Positions 34,418 to 42,587 of a stretch of DNA of 64,000 nt are shown piece after piece. The notes below the pieces were generated by a model. That model worked only from the letters and a program-made list of their open reading frames with translations, was not told where the DNA came from and searched no databases. Position numbers and translations under genes: made by a program. Each line of letters opens with the position of its first letter. Position 1 is the first letter of the stretch. The DNA comes from DASYKS01 sp035995205 (lineage in GTDB: Bacteria > Acidobacteriota > Thermoanaerobaculia > Multivoradales > UBA5704), in contig DASYKS010000057.1 of assembly GCA_035995205.1 (NCBI GenBank), forward strand, positions 1 to 64,000, read 5' to 3'.

Positions 34418-34486
34418 GTAGGGGCGCTGCTTGCTGCGCCCTGTTTCTTCGGCCGCGATCCGGGGCGCGGCAAGCAGCGCCCCCAC
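34418..34486. repeat. Hairpin repeat directly after the LysM gene
   Basis: GTAGGGGCGCTGCTTGCTGC begins at the last base of the stop codon region, and GCAAGCAGCGCCCCCAC closes the element, so the two ends pair (GGGGCGCTGCTTGC with GCAAGCAGCGCCCC). Each end also folds alone with an 8-nt loop. It lies between co-directional genes and may separate their transcripts. Confidence 0.8.
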
Positions 34487-34493
34487 GCCTCGT

Positions 34494-35366
34494 ATGCAAC
34501 GCACTCCCGCGCGGATCGTTTCCCTCGTGCCGAACGGCACCGAGATCCTGTTCGCGCTCGGCGCGGGCGATCAGGTGGTGGGCGTGAGCCACGAGTGCGA
34601 CTTTCCCCAAGCGGCGCGGCAGCGGCCGATCCTCACCGGTAGCGCGCTCGCGGCGGACTTGGCTCCCGCCGAAATCGACCGCGCGGTCTCCGCCCAAGTC
34701 GGCAACGGCCTCAGCCTCTACACGATCGATGAGGCCCTGCTCGCCCGGCTCGATCCCGAGCTGATCGTCACCCAAGAGCTCTGCCCCGTCTGCGCCGTCA
34801 GCACCGAGCAGGTGGAAGGCGCGCTCGCTCCCCTCCCCCGCTGCCCGGACGTCCTCTCGCTCGATCCGCGCCGGCTGGCGGACGTGTTAGAGGACATCCG
34901 GAGCGTCGGCGTGAAGATCGGCAAAGAGAAGGAAGCCGCCGAGCTGGTGGAAGGACTGGAAGCCCGGCTCGCCGCGGTTCGCGCAGGAGTGGGAGCCGTG
35001 AAGCCTCGGGTCCTGGCGCTCGAATGGCTGGAGCCGCCGTTTGCCGGAGGGCACTGGGTGCCGGAGATGATCGAGGCCGCGGGAGGAGAGGACGTCGCCG
35101 CCCAGCCCGGCGACCACTCGCGGCGGATGACCTGGGAGGAGGTCGCGGCGCTCGACCCCGATGTCCTCGTGGTCATGCCCTGCGGCTTCGACGAAGCAGG
35201 AGCCCGCGCCCAGATCGGGCGGATCGCGGAGGAACCCGAGTGGCGGGGATTGCGGGCGGTCCGGGAAGGACGGGTGTTTCCGGTCGACGCGAACGGCTGC
35301 TTCAGCCGGCCGGGGCCGCGTCTGGTGGATGGCATCGAGCGGCTGGCGGAGATTTTTCGGGCCTGA
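34494..35366 (+). CDS. Cobalamin-binding periplasmic-protein-like (BtuF family)
   Basis: 290 residues from ATG at 34494. The class III substrate-binding fold opens with RIVSLVPNGTEILFALGAGD and continues VGVSHECDFPQAA. The linker helix follows, then LALEWLEPPFAGGHWVPEM and LDPDVLVVMPCGF, all typical of cobalamin-binding proteins. There is no signal peptide, unlike true BtuF, and no ABC transporter genes are next to it. Such cytosolic members are known from many genomes but their role is unclear. They might bind corrinoids or act with salvage enzymes. The start is limited by the repeat upstream. Confidence 0.8.
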   Translation: MQRTPARIVSLVPNGTEILFALGAGDQVVGVSHECDFPQAARQRPILTGSALAADLAPAEIDRAVSAQVGNGLSLYTIDEALLARLDPELIVTQELCPVCAVSTEQVEGALAPLPRCPDVLSLDPRRLADVLEDIRSVGVKIGKEKEAAELVEGLEARLAAVRAGVGAVKPRVLALEWLEPPFAGGHWVPEMIEAAGGEDVAAQPGDHSRRMTWEEVAALDPDVLVVMPCGFDEAGARAQIGRIAEEPEWRGLRAVREGRVFPVDANGCFSRPGPRLVDGIERLAEIFRA

Positions 35367-35411
35367 GCCCCGCGGGGGCTCGGCCCGCCGTGCGCCACCC
35401 CCGGCGAACGT

Positions 35412-35449
35412 GCCGAGCTGGTGCTCGGCGGTCCCGGGGAAAAGCTCTC
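35412..35449. repeat. GCCGAGC-GCTCGGC hairpin repeat, copy 1
   Basis: GCCGAGCTGGTGCTCGGC folds into a 7-bp stem and is followed by GGTCCCGGGG and AAAAGCTCTC. Nearly the same sequence occurs at 48484-48521. It lies between the convergent cobalamin-binding and glycosyltransferase genes. Confidence 0.75.
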
Positions 35450-37705
35450 TTAAGGCCGCGCCGGTTCGAGCGCCACACCCTTGAGCCGGCTCCCCTCCGG
35501 CAACGATGGATAGAAGAAGTACTTCCCCTGCACGGGCAGCTCGATCGCGACCGGCTCGTTCCCGAGCGGCGTTTCCGCGATCTTGCGGTTCAAGGCGTCG
35601 ACCACGCGGAGCGTGCCCGGACCGGAGGCTTTGCCGTCGAGGTTGAAAGCGTATTTGCCCGCGGCGAAGCAGCCTTTGAACAGGACCCACTGCCCCGGCA
35701 GCTGGTAGCGGATCAGCGGCCCGGTGCGCATGCGCGGGTCGGGAAGGTGCGCGGCGTGGGCGGGGATCTCTCCTCCGGCGCGGCAGTCGGCGGGGAGCGG
35801 CTCCAGGCGGTAGAGCTTGACGATCGGGCCGAGGCGGATGCGGTTGGGGATCCACTGCGCGATCTGCGGGTAGGTGTCGAGGATCGTCCGGTAGCGGTCG
35901 GCGATCTCGTGGTGGTGCTCTTTGCTCAGCAGTTCCGGATTCAGAAAGCGTTTGTAGGCGTCGCTCGCGAGCAGGAGATAGTCGTTGCCCGACTCGCGGA
36001 TTTCGGGAAGCGTCAGCCGCGCGGCGAAGCGGGCGGGCACGATCTCGTACGCCCCCTCGGGGAGATTCGGCGCGTACTGTTCCTTGACGATCCGCGCGCC
36101 GGGCGGCAGGTTCTGGAGCATCCATTCGACCGCGAGGTCGCGGGTCGAAGGGCGCGCGTAGCCGATGGTCTCGATCGACGTCCGAAAGACCGCGGGCGCG
36201 AAGCAGAGGAAGAGGAAGAGCGGCGCCACCGCGAAGCGCGTATCGAGCCGCCGTTTCGCCGGGCGTTCCGCGATGCGGGCTCGTGTCCAGACAACGCCCC
36301 CGGCGAGGCAAACGCCGAGCAGCACGGCGAGCGGCGGCATCGCCGGGTAGAGATTCCTCTTCACCACCATCGCCATCGAGAACAGCAGGCCGAGGAAGAG
36401 CGCGGGAAAGACCGCCATCCGCAACCAGCGCCAGCGCACGGCGCGGTCGAGCACGAAGAACCCAAGCAGACCGAGGACCAACGTCACCGCGCCGAACGAC
36501 TCCTCGAGGATTTCGAGGTAGAACGCGGCGTTGCTTTGGGGGGTAACGCCGATCCAGCCGTGGAAGGCGTACTGCCGCGCACCGAACAGCATGCCGCGTT
36601 TGCCCCAGAGGGCGGTCTCGGGATAGGCCGCAAGGCTCGGCATCACGGCGACGAACGCGGCGATCGCGGCGAGCCCCGCCCAGAGAAGGCCCCAGCTCCA
36701 ACGCCGCGGCTTGTCACCAGGTAGGGGTTGGGTTTCGTGGGTCCCGCAGCGACTGGCTGCTGCCGAAGGCGCCCGAAGGAGCGAGGAGGCCCACGAAACC
36801 CAACCCCGGGGAAGACCGAAACCCACGAAACGCCAGTACGTCCACAGGGCGACGATTGCGATCGCGACCACTCCCGCCGGATACTTGGTCGCCGCGGCGA
36901 GCCCCGCCCAGATTCCGGCCGCCACGTAGTCGCGGTTCCGTTCGCCGTCGAGCAGCCGGGCGGCGAAGGCGAGCGAGACCGCGGCGAAGAACGCGGACGG
37001 GGCGTCGCAGATGAAGAGATGCGCGCCCAGGTTGAAATGCGGGTCGAAGATCAGCAGCAGGCCGGCGAAGGCGCCGGAGAGCGTTGCCAACGAGACGGTC
37101 GAAGCGGGCGCGCTGGCCGACCCGGGGGGAGCCGCGACCCGACGCGCGAGAAGCGCCACGGGAACGACAGTGAACGCGCCGAGCAGGGCAGCGACCAGGC
37201 GCAGAATCAGCCACTCGCGTTCGAGCGGCACGGTGACGCCCCAGAGCGCGCGCACAATCGTCTCGGTCGCGTGCGGGAACAGCCCGGAAAGCCAGAGCGC
37301 GAAGGCATAGAGGTCGTAGGTGAGGTGTGGATAGACGAACGAGCGGGAGAGGATCTTCCCCTCGTTCATCTGCATCGCATGCCGGTAGTAGGTCCCCTCG
37401 TCCCCCCAATAACGCCCGGCGATCTCGTGATCGGCGCCGGCGAGACGGATCGCGAGCGAGAGAGCGAGGAGCAGCGGGATCAGCCACCGGCCGGTCCGTA
37501 CGTGAGCACGCAGCCAGAGGAACGCCCAGGCCGCCGTCGCGAGAAGGGCGACGGGCAGGATCACCCGCGCGAGCGATACCCCCCAGCCCAGGCGCGCGCC
37601 CGCGGCGAGCAGCCAGAGCGCGATGAGCAGGCCCCACGCCGCGATCGTGATCACGGTGAGCGCGGTGGATTTCGGGCTTGGGGCTGCGATCGGGCTCTCG
37701 CTCAA
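35450..37705 (-). CDS. GT39/ArnT-like membrane glycosyltransferase with repeat insertion
   Basis: 751 residues. The start is TTG at 37705, with AGGAG ten bases upstream; no ATG or GTG fits. About 11-12 membrane spans fill the first 500 residues. GDEGTYYRHAMQ (Asp102, Glu103) is the external acidic motif of GT-C glycosyltransferases using polyprenyl-linked sugars. The C-terminal 230 residues form a periplasmic soluble domain (from about KRRLDTRFAV). Residues about 300-330 (GWVSWASSLLRAPSAAASRC and on) are encoded by a palindromic repeat at 36724-36807, inserted in a loop without breaking the frame. Likely to modify lipid-linked or surface glycans. Confidence 0.8.
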   Translation of the reverse strand: MSESPIAAPSPKSTALTVITIAAWGLLIALWLLAAGARLGWGVSLARVILPVALLATAAWAFLWLRAHVRTGRWLIPLLLALSLAIRLAGADHEIAGRYWGDEGTYYRHAMQMNEGKILSRSFVYPHLTYDLYAFALWLSGLFPHATETIVRALWGVTVPLEREWLILRLVAALLGAFTVVPVALLARRVAAPPGSASAPASTVSLATLSGAFAGLLLIFDPHFNLGAHLFICDAPSAFFAAVSLAFAARLLDGERNRDYVAAGIWAGLAAATKYPAGVVAIAIVALWTYWRFVGFGLPRGWVSWASSLLRAPSAAASRCGTHETQPLPGDKPRRWSWGLLWAGLAAIAAFVAVMPSLAAYPETALWGKRGMLFGARQYAFHGWIGVTPQSNAAFYLEILEESFGAVTLVLGLLGFFVLDRAVRWRWLRMAVFPALFLGLLFSMAMVVKRNLYPAMPPLAVLLGVCLAGGVVWTRARIAERPAKRRLDTRFAVAPLFLFLCFAPAVFRTSIETIGYARPSTRDLAVEWMLQNLPPGARIVKEQYAPNLPEGAYEIVPARFAARLTLPEIRESGNDYLLLASDAYKRFLNPELLSKEHHHEIADRYRTILDTYPQIAQWIPNRIRLGPIVKLYRLEPLPADCRAGGEIPAHAAHLPDPRMRTGPLIRYQLPGQWVLFKGCFAAGKYAFNLDGKASGPGTLRVVDALNRKIAETPLGNEPVAIELPVQGKYFFYPSLPEGSRLKGVALEPARP
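36724..36807. repeat. Palindromic element copy 1, in frame in a glycosyltransferase
   Basis: Arms GGGGTTGGGTTTCGTGGG (36724-36741) and CCCACGAAACCCAACCCC (36790-36807) are perfectly complementary over 18 bp. The 48-bp centre, read on the minus strand, begins CCTCCTCGCTCCTTCGGGCG and ends GCCAGTCGCTGCGGGA. The same centre occurs at 63744-63791 between entirely different arms. Just outside the right arm, ACCCACGAAAC occurs again, so part of the arm sequence is locally duplicated. Confidence 0.88.
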
Positions 37706-37829
37706 GCGGTTGCGTCTCCTGGGAATCCTCTGGAAGGATCGCCTGATTCTAGACCGCGGCGACCGTGCGGGTTTGAAACTCGGCGCCCTTGGCGCTCGTC
37801 TTGAGGGTTACACCGAGGAGAACCCGACC

Positions 37830-38408
37830 ATGAACCGACGAATACTCCCCCTCCTGCTCTTGCCCGCCCTGCTTGGCTTATCCCTGCCGGCGCTTGCCGC
37901 GGGTCCCTATTTCCACCTCGACATTCAAAGCGCCGACGGCAATTCCGCCCGCCACGAAGGCCAAGGCCGCGTCTCGATCGACGTGCCGGTCAGCCTCGTC
38001 CAGGCGATCGCGGCGCTGATCCCCGACGGCATCCATTCGGGCGGCAAGATCGTGATCGACGAGCACGAGATCCCGCCGGCCCAATTGCGCCGGATCTGGC
38101 GCGAAGTGCGCAATCTGCCCGAAGCGAAGATCGCCACCTTCGAGGACCACGAAGGGCGGCTCACGGTGAGCAAGCAAGCCGGCCATCTGGTCTTCCGCGC
38201 GACCGATCCGCACGACGCCAGAGGAGGCGAAGCGGTCGTGCGCATCCCCTCGCCGGTGGTCGACGCGCTGCTTTCGGGCGATCCGGGCGAGCTCGATTTC
38301 TCCGCCGCGATCGACGCCCTCGCCCGCTCCGGCCGCGGCGAGCTGGTCGCGGTGACCCAGGATCGCGACACCGTGCGGATCTGGGTCGACGACCGCGAAG
38401 GGCGGTAG
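37830..38408 (+). CDS. Exported protein of unknown function
   Basis: 192 residues from ATG at 37830 with GAGGAG upstream. A signal peptide is clear (MNRRILPLLLLPALLGLSLPALA). The mature part is alpha/beta: FHLDIQSADGNSARH, GRVSIDVPVSLVQAIAALIP, KIVIDEHEIPPAQLRRIWRE, then VRIPSPVVDALLSG and DRDTVRIWVDDRE. The pattern suggests two similar halves, each a beta-strand pair followed by a helix (VPVSLVQAIAAL and IPSPVVDALLSG), so it may be a duplicated small domain. No known family is recognised. It is divergent from the glycosyltransferase gene. Confidence 0.68.
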   Translation: MNRRILPLLLLPALLGLSLPALAAGPYFHLDIQSADGNSARHEGQGRVSIDVPVSLVQAIAALIPDGIHSGGKIVIDEHEIPPAQLRRIWREVRNLPEAKIATFEDHEGRLTVSKQAGHLVFRATDPHDARGGEAVVRIPSPVVDALLSGDPGELDFSAAIDALARSGRGELVAVTQDRDTVRIWVDDREGR

Positions 38409-38429
38409 AAGACCGGGGCAGACAAACCG

Positions 38430-38508
38430 GGGCAGACACGCAGGTCTGCCCCTACATTTCCTCAACGAATCGCGATGCTGATGTAGGGGCGGCCCTGCGT
38501 GGCCGCCC
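38430..38508. repeat. Two GTAGGGGC-family hairpins
   Basis: Hairpin one (38430-38451) is GGGCAGA, loop CACGCAGG, TCTGCCC, then CTAC. Hairpin two (38487-38508) is GGGCGGC, loop CCTGCGTG, GCCGCCC, preceded by GTAG. They face opposite ways between the convergent genes on either side. Confidence 0.88.
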
Positions 38509-38515
38509 TTGATTT

Positions 38516-39367
38516 TCAGGCCATCACGGCCAACGTATCGAAGAACGGATCGAGCCACTTCCCATCGCCCGCAACCCGCGAGCGACCGCGCGCCTCCGAT
38601 CCGGCGAGCCCTTTGGTCAGCAGCAGCCAGCCGGTCTCGTCGGCCATCGCGACGGACGCGGCTTCTCCTTCCGGCTCCCGGCCGTGCAGCAACTCCCAGC
38701 CGCCCTCGCCTCTCCGGAGCGTGAACGGGTACTCCTCCCGGCCGGAGAATTGGAAACCGATCGCGGTCCCCGCGGGCGCCTCGGTCTCGCGGTAGCGGTG
38801 CGGCAGGGCGCGCAGGAACGTGTCGAGCACCGGGGCGACGTAGAACGGATCGTCGAGCGGTGCCGCGCCCACCGCCAGGCGGATCTGCTGTTGATGATGC
38901 CAGCGCTCGGTAAGCTCGCGCGCGAGGTCGAACCAGAGCTCCGAGGTCTCCTCCCCCGCCCAGGCCACGCCGAGCGCGGGGGCGTCCGGGTCGAGCGTCG
39001 CGAAGTAATCGGCCAGCTGCGGCTCGGCGGTCGCGAGTAGGTCCACCAGCATCGCCGGGCTCACGCGCCGGAAGGCGGCGACCCAGCTCGCGTTCAGCCG
39101 ATTCAGAAACCCAACCAGATCGCCAAAGGAGCCGATCGGCCCGTCCGGCGGCGCGAATGGCTGTCGGTCGCGGCCGAACGCCAGCCGCCGAAGGGCGGTA
39201 TCGAGCAGATGGGCCGCGATGTCGCTCACGCTCCAGGCCGGGCAGACGGTCGGCGAGTCCCAGGCGGCGGGTTCCAGGCTGCCGAGCAGCGCGAGCAGCT
39301 CGCGGCCGAGGGGGGCAAAGCGATCGGCGACGTGGATCGGACGGACCGGTTCGAGGGGCGAGCTCAC
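38516..39367 (-). CDS. DinB/MDMPI-fold protein (maleylpyruvate isomerase N-terminal-like)
   Basis: 283 residues. The four-helix DinB-like domain shows SPTVCPAWSVSDIAAHLLDT and, later, LTERWHHQQQIRLA. These give the widely spaced histidines that bind a divalent metal in mycothiol-dependent maleylpyruvate isomerase and related thiol-transferases. A smaller C-terminal domain (about 195-283, with AIGFQFSGREEYPFTLRR) resembles SCP2/MDMPI C-terminal domains. Mycothiol itself is restricted mainly to actinobacteria, so another thiol or a different reaction is likely here. Cytosolic. It is divergent from the BNR-repeat gene. Confidence 0.76.
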   Translation of the reverse strand: MSSPLEPVRPIHVADRFAPLGRELLALLGSLEPAAWDSPTVCPAWSVSDIAAHLLDTALRRLAFGRDRQPFAPPDGPIGSFGDLVGFLNRLNASWVAAFRRVSPAMLVDLLATAEPQLADYFATLDPDAPALGVAWAGEETSELWFDLARELTERWHHQQQIRLAVGAAPLDDPFYVAPVLDTFLRALPHRYRETEAPAGTAIGFQFSGREEYPFTLRRGEGGWELLHGREPEGEAASVAMADETGWLLLTKGLAGSEARGRSRVAGDGKWLDPFFDTLAVMA

Positions 39368-39419
39368 CCTCGGGAGACTACCTCAGTGGGTCGGTATCAC
39401 ATCCTGTATCCTCGGGAGA

Positions 39420-42400
39420 ATGAGAGCGATAAGACGCCCCTCCTCCTTCGTCCCTATCCTGCTCCTGCTCGGCACGCTCTTCGGTTCGGCCGCGCGCGCC
39501 GCCGATCCGACCTCCGGCTACCAGGATCTCCGCTGGCGGCTGCTCGGGCCGCTGCGCGCCGGCTGGTCGGTGATCGCGGCGGGCGTGCCGGACGAGATCG
39601 ACACCTACTACTTCGGCGCCGCCGACGGCGGGGTCTGGAAGACGGACGATTCCGGAGTCACCTGGCGGCCGCTGTCGGATCGGGCGCCGTTTTCTTCGGC
39701 CGGCGCGCTGGCGATCGTCCCCGGACCCGCCGGAAAACGGACGCTCTGGGTGGGCAGCGGCCAGACGCAGACCCGCTTCGACGTGATGGACGGCAACGGC
39801 GTCTGGAAGAGCGAGGACGACGGGGCGACCTGGGTTTCGATGGGGCTTGCCGACACGCGCCACATCGGCCGGATCTGGGTCGATCCGCGCGATCCGAACG
39901 TGCTGCTGGTGGCCGCCCTCGGCCATCTGTTCGGACCGAACCCCGAGCGCGGGGTCTTTCGCAGCGAAGACGGCGGCAAGAGCTGGACGCGCGTGGCGTT
40001 CGTCGACGAAAACACCGGCGCGGTGGAGATCGCCGCCGACCGAGAAAAGCCGGACGTCCTCTATGCCGCGTTCTGGCAAACCCGGCTCTACCCCTGGCAG
40101 GGCTATCACGTGCCGCAGGTCGGCCCGGGCAGCGGCATCTGGCGTTCGACCGACGGCGGGAAAACCTGGAGCGCCGCGCCGCGCACGGGACTGCCCGAGG
40201 TACCGCTCGGCAAGATCGGTCTCGCCGTGGCGCCGACCACGAACGGCCAAAGGGTCTACGCCGCGGTCGATGCGTCGAAAGGCGCGGGGCTTTACCGTTC
40301 CGACGACGGCGGCACGACCTGGACGCTCGAAATGGCGAACCGCTCGATCGCGAGCAGCTACTTCGGCCGCGTCTTCGCCGATCCGCGCGATCCGAACGTG
40401 GTCTATTTTCCCGGCCAATCGTTCCGCAAATCGACCGACGGCGGCAAGACGTTCTCCTACGTCAAAGGCTCGCCCGGAGGCGACGACTACCACTACCTGT
40501 GGATCAACCCGGAGCACGTCGAGCGGATGATCCTCGCGAGCGACCAAGGGACCACCGTGTCGGTCAACGGCGGTACCACCTGGAGCCCCTGGTACAACCA
40601 GCCGACGGGGCAGTTCTACCGCCTGGGGATCGACAACCAGTTCCCCTATCGCGTCTACAGCGGCCAGCAGGACAGCGGCACGGTCTCGGTCTCGTCGCGC
40701 AGCAACTACGGCCAGCTCACCTACCGCGACTGGCATTCGGTGGGGGGCGACGAGCGCGACGGCGACCTGCCCGATCCGATCGATATAAACGTCGTCTACG
40801 GCAGCGGCCTGGGGGGCAAGATCAGCCGCTGGGACGCGCGCACCGGCCGGGTCGCCAACGTCTCCCCCTGGCCGGTCTCGAGCTACGGCCAAAAGCCGCC
40901 GACGGTGCCGAACCGGACGACCTGGATCACCCCGATCGCGATCGATCCGCGTCCGCCCCACGCGCTCTACCAGGGTACCCAGGTGCTCTCCCGCTCGCTC
41001 GACAAAGGGCAGACCTGGGAGGCGATCAGTCCCGACCTGACCGGCGCCGTGGCGAACGCCCCGGGCTGCACCCCCGAACCCGGCCGAGTCGATCCGCCGA
41101 TCGAGCGCACCACCGCCTGCGGTTACGGCACGATCTTTTCGATCGCCCCCTCGCGCGTGGCCTCCGGCCTGATTTGGGTCGGCACCGACAACGGCCGCAT
41201 CCAGGTGACGAAAGACGGCGGCGCGCATTGGACCGACGTGACGCCGAAGGATCTTCCCGCGTGGAGCCAGGTGGCCCAGATCGACGCTGGTTCCGAGGCG
41301 GGCTCGGCCTATGTCGCGATCGATCGCCACCGCCTGGACGACCGCTCCCCGTGGATCTACGTCACCCACGACTTCGGCGCCAACTGGCGGCGCGCCGAGG
41401 CCGGCCTGCCCGCCGACGGATCGGTGAACGTGGTGCGCGCCGACCCGGAGCGCGCCGGCCTGCTCTACGCCGGCACGCGAAGCGGTGTCTTCGTCTCGTT
41501 CGACGACGGCACGCATTGGGCGCCGCTGCAAATGAACCTGCCGCGAACCGGGGTGAACGATCTCCTGGTCAAGGGGCGCGATCTGGTGATCGCCACCCAA
41601 GGCCGCGCGCTCTGGGTGCTCGACGACGTGGCGCCCTTGCGCGCCGGTTTTTCAACCGAGCGCGCCGTGGCGCTCGCCCCGCCCGGACCGGCGATCCGGA
41701 TCACGCCGAACGAAAACAAAGACACCCCCCTGCCGCCCGAGTTTCCGACCACGCCGAATCCGCTCGCCGGCGTGCCGATCGACTACTTCCTGCCGGCCGC
41801 CGCGCACGGTCCGGTGACGATCGAGATCTTCGACGAGAAAGACGTGCTCGTCCGCAAATTTTCGAGCGCCGAGATCCCCAAGCGTCCCGAAGCGCGGCAA
41901 TACTTCGCCGACCGCTGGCTGCTGCCGGCCGCGGTGCCGACGGGCCATCCGGGGCACAACCGTTTCTGGTGGGATCTGCGCACCGAGCAGCCCAAAGCAA
42001 CCGACTACGACTTCTCGATCGCCGCCGTGCCCGACCGCGACACGGAGACGCTGCCGCAAGGGATGCTCGTCCTCCCCGGCACCTACCGGGTCCGCCTGAC
42101 GGTGGACGGAGCGACCTCCGAGCGCCCGCTGGTGATCGAGAAAGATCCGAGGAGCCCCGCGACGCTCGAAGACCTCGCCGCCGGCAACGCCCTCTCGGCC
42201 GAGGTCGTCCGCGCCCTCGGCCAAACCGTCGACGCGCTCGAAGAGATCGAAGAATTCGACCAGACCCTCGCCCCGCTCGCGACCGGCGAACGCAAAGCCG
42301 CCAAGCGACAGGCGGAGCGCGCGAAGGCGACTCGCGACGAGCTGGCCAAGCTGAACAGCGGTGGCGGCGACACCGACCTGTCGGTCGTCGGCGCCGTCCT

Positions 42401-42554
42401 CTCCGGCCTTCAGTCGGATCTCGAAGGGGCGGATTCCGCGCCCACCGCCGCCCAGCACACAGTCTTCGACCAGATGCGCGCCCGCCTCGATCGCGCGCTT
42501 GCGAAGTGGCGCGAGTTGCACGGATCGGTGGGCAAGGCGTTCGAAAAGGAATAG
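39420..42554 (+). CDS. BNR/Asp-box (VPS10/sortilin-like) exoprotein
   Basis: 1044 residues from ATG at 39420 (GGGAGA just upstream) with a signal peptide (about 1-27). Residues 35-750 hold many Asp-box blades: GVWKTDDSGVTWRPLS, GVWKSEDDGATWVSMG, GVFRSEDGGKSWTRV, GIWRSTDGGKTWSAA, GLYRSDDGGTTWTLE and others, arranged as one or two beta-propellers. The C-terminal 300 residues include a beta domain (VTIEIFDEKDVLVRKFS) and a helical tail rich in Lys and Ala. Such proteins are common in Acidobacteria and Bacteroidetes and are often annotated as glycosyl hydrolases, but no catalytic residues are evident. The next gene (TIR-CHAT) begins only 33 bp downstream, so they may share a transcript. Confidence 0.88.
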   Translation: MRAIRRPSSFVPILLLLGTLFGSAARAADPTSGYQDLRWRLLGPLRAGWSVIAAGVPDEIDTYYFGAADGGVWKTDDSGVTWRPLSDRAPFSSAGALAIVPGPAGKRTLWVGSGQTQTRFDVMDGNGVWKSEDDGATWVSMGLADTRHIGRIWVDPRDPNVLLVAALGHLFGPNPERGVFRSEDGGKSWTRVAFVDENTGAVEIAADREKPDVLYAAFWQTRLYPWQGYHVPQVGPGSGIWRSTDGGKTWSAAPRTGLPEVPLGKIGLAVAPTTNGQRVYAAVDASKGAGLYRSDDGGTTWTLEMANRSIASSYFGRVFADPRDPNVVYFPGQSFRKSTDGGKTFSYVKGSPGGDDYHYLWINPEHVERMILASDQGTTVSVNGGTTWSPWYNQPTGQFYRLGIDNQFPYRVYSGQQDSGTVSVSSRSNYGQLTYRDWHSVGGDERDGDLPDPIDINVVYGSGLGGKISRWDARTGRVANVSPWPVSSYGQKPPTVPNRTTWITPIAIDPRPPHALYQGTQVLSRSLDKGQTWEAISPDLTGAVANAPGCTPEPGRVDPPIERTTACGYGTIFSIAPSRVASGLIWVGTDNGRIQVTKDGGAHWTDVTPKDLPAWSQVAQIDAGSEAGSAYVAIDRHRLDDRSPWIYVTHDFGANWRRAEAGLPADGSVNVVRADPERAGLLYAGTRSGVFVSFDDGTHWAPLQMNLPRTGVNDLLVKGRDLVIATQGRALWVLDDVAPLRAGFSTERAVALAPPGPAIRITPNENKDTPLPPEFPTTPNPLAGVPIDYFLPAAAHGPVTIEIFDEKDVLVRKFSSAEIPKRPEARQYFADRWLLPAAVPTGHPGHNRFWWDLRTEQPKATDYDFSIAAVPDRDTETLPQGMLVLPGTYRVRLTVDGATSERPLVIEKDPRSPATLEDLAAGNALSAEVVRALGQTVDALEEIEEFDQTLAPLATGERKAAKRQAERAKATRDELAKLNSGGGDTDLSVVGAVLSGLQSDLEGADSAPTAAQHTVFDQMRARLDRALAKWRELHGSVGKAFEKE

Positions 42555-42587
42555 CGAGGCAATCGCGCAGCAGGTAAAGTATTTGCC

